The notes beneath the pieces are model-generated. The model saw nothing but the letters and a program-made list of their open reading frames with translations, made no database searches and was not told the origin of the DNA. A stretch of 64,000 bases of DNA, taken from Clostridiales bacterium. GTDB lineage: Bacteria; Bacillota; Clostridia; TANB77; CAG-508. The translations under genes and the position numbers were made by a program. Numbering within the stretch: the first letter of the stretch is position 1; the number at the start of each line of letters is the position of its first letter. The DNA lies in assembly GCA_003525075.1 (NCBI GenBank), contig DQFO01000008.1, forward strand, positions 1 through 64,000, in the 5' to 3' direction. Below are positions 17,866-26,204 of this stretch, in pieces.

Positions 17866-18936
17866 CTAAACTAAATTATCAAAAGCAAATTGTTCTTGCA
17901 TTTTTCTTAAATATTGCTTTATTGCTTCTGCTCTTACTTCTCCAATTCCATCAACCTTGTCCAAATCATTTATATCTGCAACTAATATATGTTGGAATGA
18001 TTTAAATGATTTTACTAAATTATCAACAATTGAACTTGGCATTCTTGGGACTTTGTTTAATATTCTATATCCTTTTGGATATACTGCTAAATCTTCATAA
18101 TTTTCAAAGCTTTCATATCCAAGCAATTTGGCTATTGTACTTTGTTTCATTAATTCTTCATGTCCTAAATTTTCTAAATGTTCTATTATTTCTTCTGATG
18201 TCGATTCTGCAACTAAATAATCTTTAACTAATTGCATTTCTTCTTTTTCTAATCCCCCAATTAGTTCCTCTAATTGCATGCTTACAAGTCTTCCATCTTC
18301 TCCTAATTCATATATTTTCTTTTTTATTTCTTCTACAATTCTCTTTACCATTTCTGCTCTTTGAATTACAGATATTACATTATCTAATGTTACAATATCA
18401 TTAAATTCATATTCATTTAATATACTTAATTTACTATCATATACTTTTCTGTATTTTTCTAATGTTTGAATTGCTTGATTTGCTTTATTTAATACTACAT
18501 CTGTATCTTCTAATATATATCTGTAGTTGTCTTTAAAGATTGTTATTATATTTCTTCTTTGAGATATACTTATAACTAATTCTCCTGTTTGTTTTGCTGT
18601 TCTTTCTGCAGTTCTATGTCTCGTTCCTGTTTCAACTGTTGGTATTTGATATGATGGTATTAATTGTGCATTTGCAAATAATATTTTTTTCATATCTCCA
18701 CTTAATATTATTGCACCATCCATTTTTGCTAATTCATATAATTTTGATGATGTATAATCTTCATTTATATTAAATCCACCATCAACAATTTCATCAATTA
18801 CTTCCTGCTTATCTGTTATTAATAATAATGCTCCTGTTCTTGCTTTTAATATGTTGTCTAGTCCTTCTCTTATAGGTGTTCCTGGTGCTATTTTCTTTAA
18901 AATTTCTGCAATTGGATCTTCTTTTATTGCCTTCAT
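17866..18936 (-). CDS. disA: DNA integrity scanning diadenylate cyclase DisA
   Basis: Scans DNA and makes cyclic di-AMP from two ATP, stopping at branched structures. 356 residues: an N-terminal DAC domain with DGAIILSGD and GTRHRTAERTAKQT (the RHR motif), a helical linker, and a C-terminal helix-hairpin-helix DNA-binding domain (DINDLDKVDGIGEVRAEAIK). AGGAAGG precedes the ATG. It is downstream of radA, 50 bp apart, the usual Firmicute pairing. Confidence 0.96.
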   Translation of the reverse strand: MKAIKEDPIAEILKKIAPGTPIREGLDNILKARTGALLLITDKQEVIDEIVDGGFNINEDYTSSKLYELAKMDGAIILSGDMKKILFANAQLIPSYQIPTVETGTRHRTAERTAKQTGELVISISQRRNIITIFKDNYRYILEDTDVVLNKANQAIQTLEKYRKVYDSKLSILNEYEFNDIVTLDNVISVIQRAEMVKRIVEEIKKKIYELGEDGRLVSMQLEELIGGLEKEEMQLVKDYLVAESTSEEIIEHLENLGHEELMKQSTIAKLLGYESFENYEDLAVYPKGYRILNKVPRMPSSIVDNLVKSFKSFQHILVADINDLDKVDGIGEVRAEAIKQYLRKMQEQFAFDNLV

Positions 18937-18986
18937 TGAAAAACCTTCCTCTCTACTATAAAGCCTATTTTTCTAATCTTTTGTTT

Positions 18987-20348
18987 TTATTTTATTCCTA
19001 ATTTTCTTAGTGCTTCTCCAATATTTTTCACACCTATTATATCTAATTTGTATTCATCTTTCAAGCTTTTTTTGTTATTTTCTGGAATTATACATGTTTT
19101 AAAGCCCAATTTTTCTGCTTCTTTTAATCTTTTTTCAATTAAATTAATTCTTCTTACTTCTCCTGTCAAACCTACTTCTCCCATAACAACTGTACTTTGC
19201 GGAATTGGTATATTTTTATATGCAGATGCAACTGTTGCTATTATTCCTAAATCGACTGCTGGTTCATTTAATTTCATTCCACCTGCTATATTTAAATAAA
19301 TATCTTGCCCTCCCAATGCTAATCCTGCTCTTTTTTCTAGAACTGCAATTAATACTGCTAATCTGTTATAATCAAATCCATTTGCAGTTCTTTTTGGTAT
19401 TCCAAATACTGATTGTGATGTTAATGCTTGCATTTCTACTAGTATTGGTCTCGTTCCTTCTATGCTTGCTATAATACATGAGCCAGATGGATTGTCTTCT
19501 CTTTCTGTTATTAAAATGTCTGATGGATTTGTTACTTCACACATTCCTTCTTGTCTCATTTCAAACATTCCTATTTCATTTGTTGATCCAAATCTGTTTT
19601 TTACAGCTCTTAATATTCTATATGTATTATATCTTTCTCCTTCTAAATAAAGTACCGTATCTACCATATGTTCCAAAACTCTTGGACCTGCTATGTTTCC
19701 TTCTTTTGTTACATGTCCTATTATTATTGTTGTTATTTGTTGTGCTTTACATACTCTCATTATTTGTGCTGTTATTTCTCTTACTTGACTTACACTTCCT
19801 GCTGCTGCAGTTATTTCGTCTGAATACATTGTTTGTATTGAGTCTATTATTACTAGTTTTGGTTGCATTTCTGATATTGCTTCTTTTACTATATCTATAT
19901 CTGTTTCTCCTAAAAACATTAATTCTTCACTTTTTACATCTAATCTATCTGCTCTTAATTTTATTTGTTCTGCTGATTCTTCTCCAGATACATATAATAC
20001 TTTTCCTTCTCCTTGTACTTTTTCACATAATTGTAATATTAATGTTGATTTTCCTATTCCAGGTTCTCCTCCTAATAATATCAATGAGCCTTTTACTAAT
20101 CCACCTCCTAGAACTCTATCTAATTCTGAATATCCTGTTGAGGTTCTATTTGCTTCTTGTCCTATATATGTGTTTAATGGTTTTGGGGTATTATTTATCT
20201 TTTTTTCTATTTTGTTTTCTTCTGTGTATTTCTCTATTTTTTGTTCATAAAATGTATTCCAACTATTACATGCTGGACATTTTCCTAACCATTTTGGTGA
20301 TTCATTTCCACATTCACTACATACAAATATTGTTTTTGCTTTTGCCAT
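18987..20348 (-). CDS. radA: DNA repair protein RadA
   Basis: A RecA-like ATPase that promotes branch migration in recombination. 453 residues: a four-cysteine zinc finger (CSECGNESPKWLGKCPAC), Walker A GGEPGIGKST, the RadA motif KNRFGSTNEIG, and a C-terminal Lon-like domain (LNIAGGMKLNEPAVDLGIIA). AGGA lies upstream of the ATG. It has its own promoter at 20384-20412 and leads into disA. Confidence 0.96.
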   Translation of the reverse strand: MAKAKTIFVCSECGNESPKWLGKCPACNSWNTFYEQKIEKYTEENKIEKKINNTPKPLNTYIGQEANRTSTGYSELDRVLGGGLVKGSLILLGGEPGIGKSTLILQLCEKVQGEGKVLYVSGEESAEQIKLRADRLDVKSEELMFLGETDIDIVKEAISEMQPKLVIIDSIQTMYSDEITAAAGSVSQVREITAQIMRVCKAQQITTIIIGHVTKEGNIAGPRVLEHMVDTVLYLEGERYNTYRILRAVKNRFGSTNEIGMFEMRQEGMCEVTNPSDILITEREDNPSGSCIIASIEGTRPILVEMQALTSQSVFGIPKRTANGFDYNRLAVLIAVLEKRAGLALGGQDIYLNIAGGMKLNEPAVDLGIIATVASAYKNIPIPQSTVVMGEVGLTGEVRRINLIEKRLKEAEKLGFKTCIIPENNKKSLKDEYKLDIIGVKNIGEALRKLGIK

Positions 20349-20383
20349 TTTTCCATCATTCCTATCTTATTTTTTCTTTTTGA

Positions 20384-20412
20384 ATTATATATTTTTTGTT
20401 TTTATTAGTCAA
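20384..20412 (-). promoter_or_regulatory. radA-disA promoter
   Basis: Minus-strand TTGACT and TATAAT with a 17-bp spacer, about 35 bp before the radA start. Confidence 0.65.
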
Positions 20413-20547
20413 TATATTTTCGAAAAAATGTTTGCAATTATTTGTAATTTATTTCCTTTGATTTCGACAAATTTTGATGTTATTATTAATTATAAGAACT
20501 AATTTTATTTTGCCTTTATTTTAAGACAGAAAGGACTGAGATTTATT

Positions 20548-20793
20548 ATGAATAAAATTATTATAGGATTAAAAAATTTAGATAAGGATACTTATAAAAT
20601 TATAAAATATGGTATATTATTCTCAATATTTCTTGCGATTATTGCATCTACAATACTAATTTCTTACATATTACTTGGAATTAACTTATTTTATCATATT
20701 GGTGAACTTTTAATTAAATCTAGTTTTACTTTTGCTACACAATTTGTCATTTGTGGTATTATTGTTGATTCTATTAAAAAACAAATTATATAG
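20548..20793 (+). CDS. small two-TM membrane protein
   Basis: Not recognised. 81 residues with two predicted membrane helices (about 20-46 and 55-76), separated by a short loop, and a basic tail KKQII. AAAGGA lies 12 nt before the ATG, and a strong terminator follows the stop, which supports a true single-gene unit. It is convergent with spoVG. Function is unknown. Confidence 0.65.
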   Translation: MNKIIIGLKNLDKDTYKIIKYGILFSIFLAIIASTILISYILLGINLFYHIGELLIKSSFTFATQFVICGIIVDSIKKQII

Positions 20794-20807
20794 ATATAAT
20801 ATAAAAG

Positions 20808-20826
20808 AAAGCCCCTTAGGGGCTTT
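20808..20826. terminator. bidirectional terminator downstream of spoVG
   Basis: 8-bp GC-rich perfect arms (AAAGCCCC / GGGGCTTT) with a TTA loop, between the convergent 20548 gene and spoVG; T-rich sequence lies on both sides. Confidence 0.85.
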
Positions 20827-20841
20827 AATAATATTTATATA

Positions 20842-21114
20842 TTATTCTGCTGATTCTTCTGTTTCAGGAGCGTTATAAGCTTCTAAAATAGCTTTTTGAA
20901 TTTTTTCTCTTGTCTCAGCATTGATTGGATGAGCTATGTCTTTGAATTCTCCGTTTGGAGTTTTTCTGCTTGGCATAGCAATGAATAATCCATCTTGACT
21001 TTCGATAACTTTGATATCATGGATAACAAATTCATTATCGAATGTTACAGAAGCAACAGCTTTCATTCTGTTCTCTGAATTTACTTTTCTTAAACGTACG
21101 TCTGTTATTTGCAT
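20842..21114 (-). CDS. spoVG: septation/sporulation regulator SpoVG
   Basis: A small nucleic-acid-binding regulator. 90 residues with the highly conserved MQITDVRLRKV, MKAVASVTFDNEFVIHDIKVIE and GLFIAMPSRKTPNGEFKDIAHPIN. I chose the ATG at 21114 because GGAGG lies 8 nt upstream and the family begins MxITDVRxR; a start at 21129 adds five unsupported residues. A sigma-H-like promoter may lie upstream, which would match spoVG control in B. subtilis. Confidence 0.97.
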   Translation of the reverse strand: MQITDVRLRKVNSENRMKAVASVTFDNEFVIHDIKVIESQDGLFIAMPSRKTPNGEFKDIAHPINAETREKIQKAILEAYNAPETEESAE

Positions 21115-21179
21115 TGTGTGCACCTCCACTGTTAAATTTTTTGTACTAATAAGTTTTATATCTTATGTACTAGTCTATT

Positions 21180-21205
21180 ATTCTCCAATATTTTCTTTTT
21201 TCCCT
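21180..21205 (-). promoter_or_regulatory. possible sigma-H promoter of spoVG
   Basis: Minus-strand AGGGAAAA and GGAGAAT, spaced roughly as in the sigma-H-dependent B. subtilis spoVG promoter. The match to the -35 box is imperfect. Confidence 0.35.
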
Positions 21206-21263
21206 CTTTTTTTTCAAAAAATTTTTTTATTTTATTTTTTTTAGATTTATTGTCTCAAAAAAC

Positions 21264-21292
21264 TTGAAATTTGCATTATATAAGTATATAAT
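21264..21292 (+). promoter_or_regulatory. murC promoter
   Basis: TTGAAA and TATAAT with a 17-bp spacer, about 52 bp before the start. Confidence 0.7.
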
Positions 21293-21344
21293 GTGAACTA
21301 ATAATTTAGACATATATTTTGAAAATACAAGGAGAGATTTTATA

Positions 21345-22727
21345 ATGCCAAATATTGAAAATATTAAAAAATATCAAAAAATACATATGATAGGAATTGG
21401 TGGAATTAGCATGAGTGGAATTGCTGAAATCCTTGCCAATTGGGGGTTTTCTGTTTCTGGAAGCAATAATGTTGATTCAGAAATTTTACATACTTTAGAA
21501 AATGCAGGAATTAAAGTATTTGTTGGTCATGATGCCAAAAATGTAATTGGAGCTGATTGTGTTGTTTATACAGCTGCAATTCATCAAGACAATCCAGAAC
21601 TTATACATGCAAAAGAACTTGGAATTCCTACTATAGAAAGATCTGATTTTTTAGGTGAACTTACAAGATGTTATAAAAATACTATTGCAATTTCAGGAAC
21701 ACATGGAAAAACAACTACAACATCACTTGTTTCTTTATGTTTCTTAGAAGCATTAAGAGATCCAAGTATACAAGTTGGTGCAATAATAAAAGAACTTGAT
21801 GGAAATTATAGAGTTGGAAATAGTGAAAATTTTATAATAGAAGCTTGTGAATATGTTGAGAGTTTTTTAAAATTTAGTCCAAAATCTGAAATAATTTTAA
21901 ACATTGATAATGATCATCTAGATTATTATAAAAATTTAGAAAATATAAAGAATGCTTTTATAAAATATGTAAAATTACTACCTGAAGATGGACATTTAAT
22001 AATAAATGCTGATGATAATAATTGTTTAGACCTACCTGTTTATTCAAAAGCTCAAGCAATTAAATATGGTATCGAAAATGATGATGTTGATTTTCAAGCG
22101 AAAAATATTAAATTTGATGATGAAGGAATGGCTGAATTTGATGTTTATAAATATAATGAATTTTATGAACATATTTCACTTTCTATTCCAGGAAAACATA
22201 ATATTTTAAATGCTTTAGCTTGTATTGCTTTATGTGATACTTATGGAATTTCAAAAGCTGATATAAAAAATGCTATTCATAAATTTAAAGGTGCTGATAG
22301 AAGATTTGAATTTAAAGGTATGTTAAATGGTGCTAGAGTTTATGATGATTATGGTCATCATCCAACAGAAGTTAAAGCTACTGCAAAAGCTTTAAAAAAC
22401 AAAAAATATAATAAATCTTGGGTTGTATTCCAACCACATACATATAGTAGAACATTTAATCTTTTAGATGATTTCGCAAATGCTTTACTTGAATTTGATA
22501 ATATTATTGTTACAGATATTTATGCAGCAAGAGAAACTAATACTTATAATATTTCTTCAAAAGATTTAGTTAATAAAATAATTGAATTAGGAAAAAATGC
22601 TATATATCTTCCTTCTCTTGAAGAATGTGCTTCTTATCTAAAAGAAAATGTAAAAAAAGATGATATTGTTCTTACTTTAGGAGCTGGAACTGTTACAAAT
22701 ATAGGACCTATGATTGTTGAGAGATAG
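21345..22727 (+). CDS. murC: UDP-N-acetylmuramate--L-alanine ligase
   Basis: Adds L-Ala to UDP-MurNAc, the first amino-acid step of peptidoglycan precursor synthesis, in the cytoplasm. 460 residues: the N-terminal Rossmann motif GIGGISMSGIAEILANWG, ATP loop ISGTHGKTTTTSL, the Mur signature EACEYVESFL...NIDNDHLDYYKN, and YDDYGHHPTEVKAT in the C-terminal domain. AAGGAGAG precedes the ATG. It stands alone with its own promoter and terminator, outside any division/wall cluster. Confidence 0.96.
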   Translation: MPNIENIKKYQKIHMIGIGGISMSGIAEILANWGFSVSGSNNVDSEILHTLENAGIKVFVGHDAKNVIGADCVVYTAAIHQDNPELIHAKELGIPTIERSDFLGELTRCYKNTIAISGTHGKTTTTSLVSLCFLEALRDPSIQVGAIIKELDGNYRVGNSENFIIEACEYVESFLKFSPKSEIILNIDNDHLDYYKNLENIKNAFIKYVKLLPEDGHLIINADDNNCLDLPVYSKAQAIKYGIENDDVDFQAKNIKFDDEGMAEFDVYKYNEFYEHISLSIPGKHNILNALACIALCDTYGISKADIKNAIHKFKGADRRFEFKGMLNGARVYDDYGHHPTEVKATAKALKNKKYNKSWVVFQPHTYSRTFNLLDDFANALLEFDNIIVTDIYAARETNTYNISSKDLVNKIIELGKNAIYLPSLEECASYLKENVKKDDIVLTLGAGTVTNIGPMIVER

Positions 22728-22742
22728 TTATAAAACTATCTC
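22721..22742. terminator. bidirectional terminator between murC and gerW
   Basis: 9-bp perfect arms (GAGATAGTT / AACTATCTC) around the murC stop codon, followed by TTTATTCTT. It lies between convergent genes. Confidence 0.75.
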
Positions 22743-22743
22743 T

Positions 22744-23361
22744 TTATTCTTCACCAAAAATTTCCCCATCTGATTCAATTGTTTCAATATTCATCTTATT
22801 TTCTTTTTGAGAATTAACTTCATTTTGAACAATTTTTTCATCTTGTTTTTTCACTTCTTCACCTTTTTTCTCTTGATTCTTATTACAATCCGATTTTTTA
22901 CAATTCTTCTTTTTTATATCTTCTAAAATTCTTTTTGTTCTTTCATCTTTTTGACAAATTGTTTTATTAAACATTTCATTAATTTTTTGCATTAAATCTG
23001 GAACATAATCTATAAGTCTATCAATACAAGATTGATGGTCAACAGGCATTAATTTTACATTATCTCCTTGCACAACTAAAAAAGCAACTGGATTTATTGA
23101 AACACCTGCCCCTGCTCCACCTCCAAATGGTAATTTGTATTCAATTTCTTCATCTTTGTCTTTCATTCTATATTGTTTTATAGTTTCACCTGTAAATTCA
23201 CTTCCACCTGCTGCAAATCCAAAAGATACTTTAGAGATTGGAATAATTGTAATTCCATTCATTGATTGAATTGGCTCACCTACTATAGTATTCACATCTA
23301 CCATGTTTTGAATACTATTCATTGCTGTAATCATTAAATTTTCAATAGGATGTTCTCCCAT
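22744..23361 (-). CDS. gerW: GerW (YtfJ) family sporulation protein
   Basis: 205 residues. The first ~130 match the GerW/YtfJ family: HPIENLMITAMNSIQNMVDVNTIVGEPI, TIIPISKVSFGFAAGGSEF, and the glycine-rich PFGGGAGAGVSINPVAFLVV. In B. subtilis it is needed for germination in alanine medium. The C-terminal ~70 residues are an unusual Lys/Glu/Asn-rich tail with several Cys (NCKKSDCNK). AAGGTAAGT precedes the ATG. It is 8 bp downstream of the DUF2953 gene, a common pairing. Confidence 0.92.
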   Translation of the reverse strand: MGEHPIENLMITAMNSIQNMVDVNTIVGEPIQSMNGITIIPISKVSFGFAAGGSEFTGETIKQYRMKDKDEEIEYKLPFGGGAGAGVSINPVAFLVVQGDNVKLMPVDHQSCIDRLIDYVPDLMQKINEMFNKTICQKDERTKRILEDIKKKNCKKSDCNKNQEKKGEEVKKQDEKIVQNEVNSQKENKMNIETIESDGEIFGEE

Positions 23362-23369
23362 AATATCAC

Positions 23370-23960
23370 TTACCTTACTTTAAAATTTAGATTTTTATTT
23401 AAGGGTTTATCCATAAACCTTTCCTTTATATTGTTTTTTATAAATTTATATATATAATGCATCAAATATATTGTAAATATACCATTTAGATTAATTTTTA
23501 ATAAATTTCTATTTGCATAAATTGGCAAAATCTGATATTTCGGCTTTTTTATAATTATTCCCAATATTCCAGCCAAAATTCCCACTAATATTGCAGTTAT
23601 TCCTGCATCTTCTGTTCCAATATTGACATTCAAATCTATATTTTTTATATCTATATTAATATTTTGAATCAATTCCAAATAATTTATTTTTATATCTTTA
23701 TTTTTAAAAATCTTTATATCAAAATCACTTGTTTCAAATTTCACATCTTTCATTGGTATATTTCTTACATTTTTTCTAAATAATTTAATTTTATTAAATA
23801 ATAATAAATAAACATATATTTTTCCATCTTCATTTATTTTTTCTTCTGCATCTGTATCAATTATAAGATTTTTTATATCTATACCAATTTTACTTGTATG
23901 TATTGCAATTATCAAAATCGTAAATATTACTAATATAAAAAGAAAAAACAATATTATCAA
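23370..23960 (-). CDS. DUF2953 membrane protein
   Basis: 196 residues: an N-terminal membrane segment (about 1-19), a beta-rich middle, a hydrophobic glycine-containing segment (about 125-140), and a C-terminal hydrophobic helix followed by a basic end. The layout and the adjacency to gerW fit DUF2953 (PF11167). The role is unknown; it is sometimes grouped with spore genes because of this neighbourhood. The start is a TTG with a weak ribosome site, so it is uncertain by a few residues. Confidence 0.78.
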   Translation of the reverse strand: MIILFFLFILVIFTILIIAIHTSKIGIDIKNLIIDTDAEEKINEDGKIYVYLLLFNKIKLFRKNVRNIPMKDVKFETSDFDIKIFKNKDIKINYLELIQNINIDIKNIDLNVNIGTEDAGITAILVGILAGILGIIIKKPKYQILPIYANRNLLKINLNGIFTIYLMHYIYKFIKNNIKERFMDKPLNKNLNFKVR

Positions 23961-24007
23961 CTCTTTTCTTAAAAGTTATAATATTATTTTTTCCCATTTT
24001 TTCTTTT

Positions 24008-24775
24008 TTAATCTTCAATTTGTTTTGGGTGAAATTTTGACTTTTCTACCTCTATGTCTCCAAATAATTCATCTTGTTCTGTTACAACTTTATTTCTACG
24101 TGACATTTCTAAAAGTCCTGTAAATGCTGTAACAACTTCATTTTTACTATGTTTTTTTAATGTAAATAATTTATTAAATGTAAATTTCTTATATTTTATT
24201 AATGCTCTATACATATCTTTTACTTTATCTCCAACAGAAAATGTTTCTGTTATTGCTATTTTTTCAATATTTGCAGCATTTTCATTTATTTTTTCAGCAT
24301 TTGTTTGCAACAATTTTTGATAAACTTCTGGTATTATATTTGGAGTATAATCTTTTTGTATTTTTTGTTTTGGTAATTCAATTTCTTCTGGCATTTTAAA
24401 TAATCTATTTGAATTTACTAAAAATGCTTCTTTTAATTTTTTGGTTATTTCTTTATATTTTTTATATTCAATTATTCTTCTAATAAGTTCTTCTTCTGTA
24501 ATTTCTTCCTCTTCATTTTCTACTTTTGGTAATAAATGTTTTGATTTTAAATATAATAATGTTGATGACATAACTAAAAATTCACTTGTTATATCTAAAT
24601 TCATTTTTTCCATTTGATTTATATAATCTATATATTGATCTGCTATTTCACTTATATTTATGTCATAAATATCCATTTTATTTTTGTCTATTAAGTGACA
24701 TAATAAATCTAATGGTCCTTCAAAATTTTCTAATTTTATAGAATATATTCTTCCCATTGTAATTAAATTTTGCAT
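24008..24775 (-). CDS. scpA: segregation and condensation protein A
   Basis: The kleisin subunit that bridges SMC heads. 255 residues: N-terminal IKLENFEGPLDLLCHLIDKNKMDIYDI and ISEIADQYIDYI, LVMSSTLLYLKSKHLLP, a variable middle, and a C-terminal winged-helix region (FTGLLEMSRRNKVVTEQDELFGDI). AAGGAAGG precedes the ATG. It is separated from scpB by about 8 kb; the two are often adjacent. Confidence 0.94.
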   Translation of the reverse strand: MQNLITMGRIYSIKLENFEGPLDLLCHLIDKNKMDIYDINISEIADQYIDYINQMEKMNLDITSEFLVMSSTLLYLKSKHLLPKVENEEEEITEEELIRRIIEYKKYKEITKKLKEAFLVNSNRLFKMPEEIELPKQKIQKDYTPNIIPEVYQKLLQTNAEKINENAANIEKIAITETFSVGDKVKDMYRALIKYKKFTFNKLFTLKKHSKNEVVTAFTGLLEMSRRNKVVTEQDELFGDIEVEKSKFHPKQIED

Positions 24776-24818
24776 TTGTTTTTCCTTCCTTTAAGCTACA
24801 ACTCTGTCCAAAATTAAT

Positions 24819-25322
24819 TTATTCATATTTGCTTATTGGATATCCTTTTCTAAACAAATATTGATTAATTTTTTCTTCTTCCATATTTCCTGCTTTTTTT
24901 CTTCTTATTTTTTCTATACATTTCTTTTCATATTCTTCAAGTTCTTCTCTATTATCTTCTATATATTTTTCGACTAATTTTTTGTCTAATCCTTTTTCTA
25001 GAAGTTTGTATTTTAATTCTCTTATTGATAATGTTTTTAACATCATATATTCATTTACTTGTTTTTGAATAAATTGATAATCATCTAGATAATTAGCTTC
25101 TTTTAGATATTCAATTATTTCATCAAGTAATTGTTCATCTATTTCATTTTTAAACTTTTTTCTTACTTCTTGCTCTGTTCTTTTTTTATATGTAATATAT
25201 TTCATTATTCTTGTTTTAGCTTCATCTTTTCTTTTTAAATCATTAATTTTAGTAGTTTTTATATCTTCTAAATCTATTGATTTTAATGATTTAAAGTCAT
25301 CTACATTGTTTATAATTTTCAT
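24819..25322 (-). CDS. recX: RecX family regulatory protein
   Basis: Modulates RecA filaments. 167 residues of helical three-repeat architecture with KTRIMKYITYKKRTEQEVRKKF, IIEYLKEANYLDDYQFIQKQVNEYM and SIRELKYKLLEKGLDKKLVEKYI, as in RecX. AAGGAG precedes the ATG. It lies 43 bp upstream of scpA and may be co-transcribed. Confidence 0.9.
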   Translation of the reverse strand: MKIINNVDDFKSLKSIDLEDIKTTKINDLKRKDEAKTRIMKYITYKKRTEQEVRKKFKNEIDEQLLDEIIEYLKEANYLDDYQFIQKQVNEYMMLKTLSIRELKYKLLEKGLDKKLVEKYIEDNREELEEYEKKCIEKIRRKKAGNMEEEKINQYLFRKGYPISKYE

Positions 25323-25470
25323 TATGTTTGCTCCTTTTGATTAATTTTATATGATTTTTTATTTTTTTGCAAGATTTTTCAAGTATATTTTGGTTCAATA
25401 AATTAATACTATAAATAAGGTTTTGTTTTGAAACCTTTAATTGTAATTTTTAGAAAGGAATTTAGACATT

Positions 25471-25971
25471 ATGAGTAAAAAATTGTTTCTTGCAATTGGT
25501 TTGGCTATAGCAATAATATTTTCTTTTTCTGTTACTTTAAGTTTTGCTACCGAAAATACTATGCAAAATGCTGGCAATGATGTTGTTAATGGTGTAAGAG
25601 ATGTTGTTGGTGGAGCTGAAAATGCTGTCGAAGATGCTTTAAAAGGTGTTGGAGATGGAATAAATGATATGACTAATATGAACAATAACAACAATAATGC
25701 AAATACTAATACTACAAATAATACTAATAATAATGATATTATGACTGGTATTGGTAATGATGCTAATACAGCTGTTAGAAATACTACAGGTTATAATGCT
25801 ACTAGAACAGCAACAGATGCAAACACAGCTAATTTCTTAGGTATGAATTCTACTATGTGGACTTGGCTTATAATTGCTGTTGCAGCTGCTGTTATTATTG
25901 CTTTAATTTGGTATTATGCTTCTTCTAATAATAGAAGAACTAATTACTATGATGATGACAATAATCATTAA
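25471..25971 (+). CDS. secreted/membrane protein with Asn-rich linker
   Basis: Not recognised. 166 residues: an N-terminal signal sequence (about 1-26, ending LSFATEN), a helical segment with repeating Val/Gly/Asp/Asn (NDVVNGVRDVVGGAENAVEDALKGVGDGINDM), an Asn/Thr-rich linker (about 70-120), a membrane segment (about 129-150), and an Asp/Asn tail. It could be anchored with its N-terminal part outside. AAAGGA lies 11 nt before the ATG, and a terminator follows. Confidence 0.7.
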   Translation: MSKKLFLAIGLAIAIIFSFSVTLSFATENTMQNAGNDVVNGVRDVVGGAENAVEDALKGVGDGINDMTNMNNNNNNANTNTTNNTNNNDIMTGIGNDANTAVRNTTGYNATRTATDANTANFLGMNSTMWTWLIIAVAAAVIIALIWYYASSNNRRTNYYDDDNNH

Positions 25972-25989
25972 TCTTAAAATACAAGAAAA

Positions 25990-26020
25990 AGGCCTCATAA
26001 CATTAGTTATGAAGTCTTTT
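25990..26020. terminator. bidirectional terminator
   Basis: Stem of about 12-15 bp (CTCATAAC / GTTATGA core, one mismatch, one G-U) with an ATTA loop, ended by TTTTTTT on the plus strand and a T run on the minus strand. It overlaps the end of the 26007 gene. Confidence 0.75.
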
Positions 26021-26204
26021 TTTGTATCTTTAAAAGTTTTTCATATTCTTCAGTTTTTTGGGCAATTCTTCTATCATTTATTTTAATTTCTTCATTAAGC
26101 ATCTGTAAAATTTTTAATGTTGTTTTTGAATCTAAAGTTTTTATATTCATTTCTTCTTTTTTTACTTTTTGATATATTTCAAAAAATTGCTTTTTATCTT
26201 CCAT
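26007..26204 (-). CDS. small helical protein downstream of the alpha-CTD-like gene
   Basis: Not recognised. 65 residues, predicted to be one or two long charged helices (coiled-coil-like); no cysteine or membrane segment. I chose the ATG at 26204 because AAAGGAG lies 9 nt upstream. It overlaps the end of the 26194-27969 gene by 11 bp, so translation is likely coupled. The tight coupling suggests a partner of the upstream protein (inference). Confidence 0.65.
   Translation of the reverse strand: MEDKKQFFEIYQKVKKEEMNIKTLDSKTTLKILQMLNEEIKINDRRIAQKTEEYEKLLKIQKKTS

Noticed and set aside
19478..20383. A 301-residue plus-strand frame opposite radA
   Set aside because: Almost entirely Leu, Ile and Phe; it mirrors radA codons and has no start signal.
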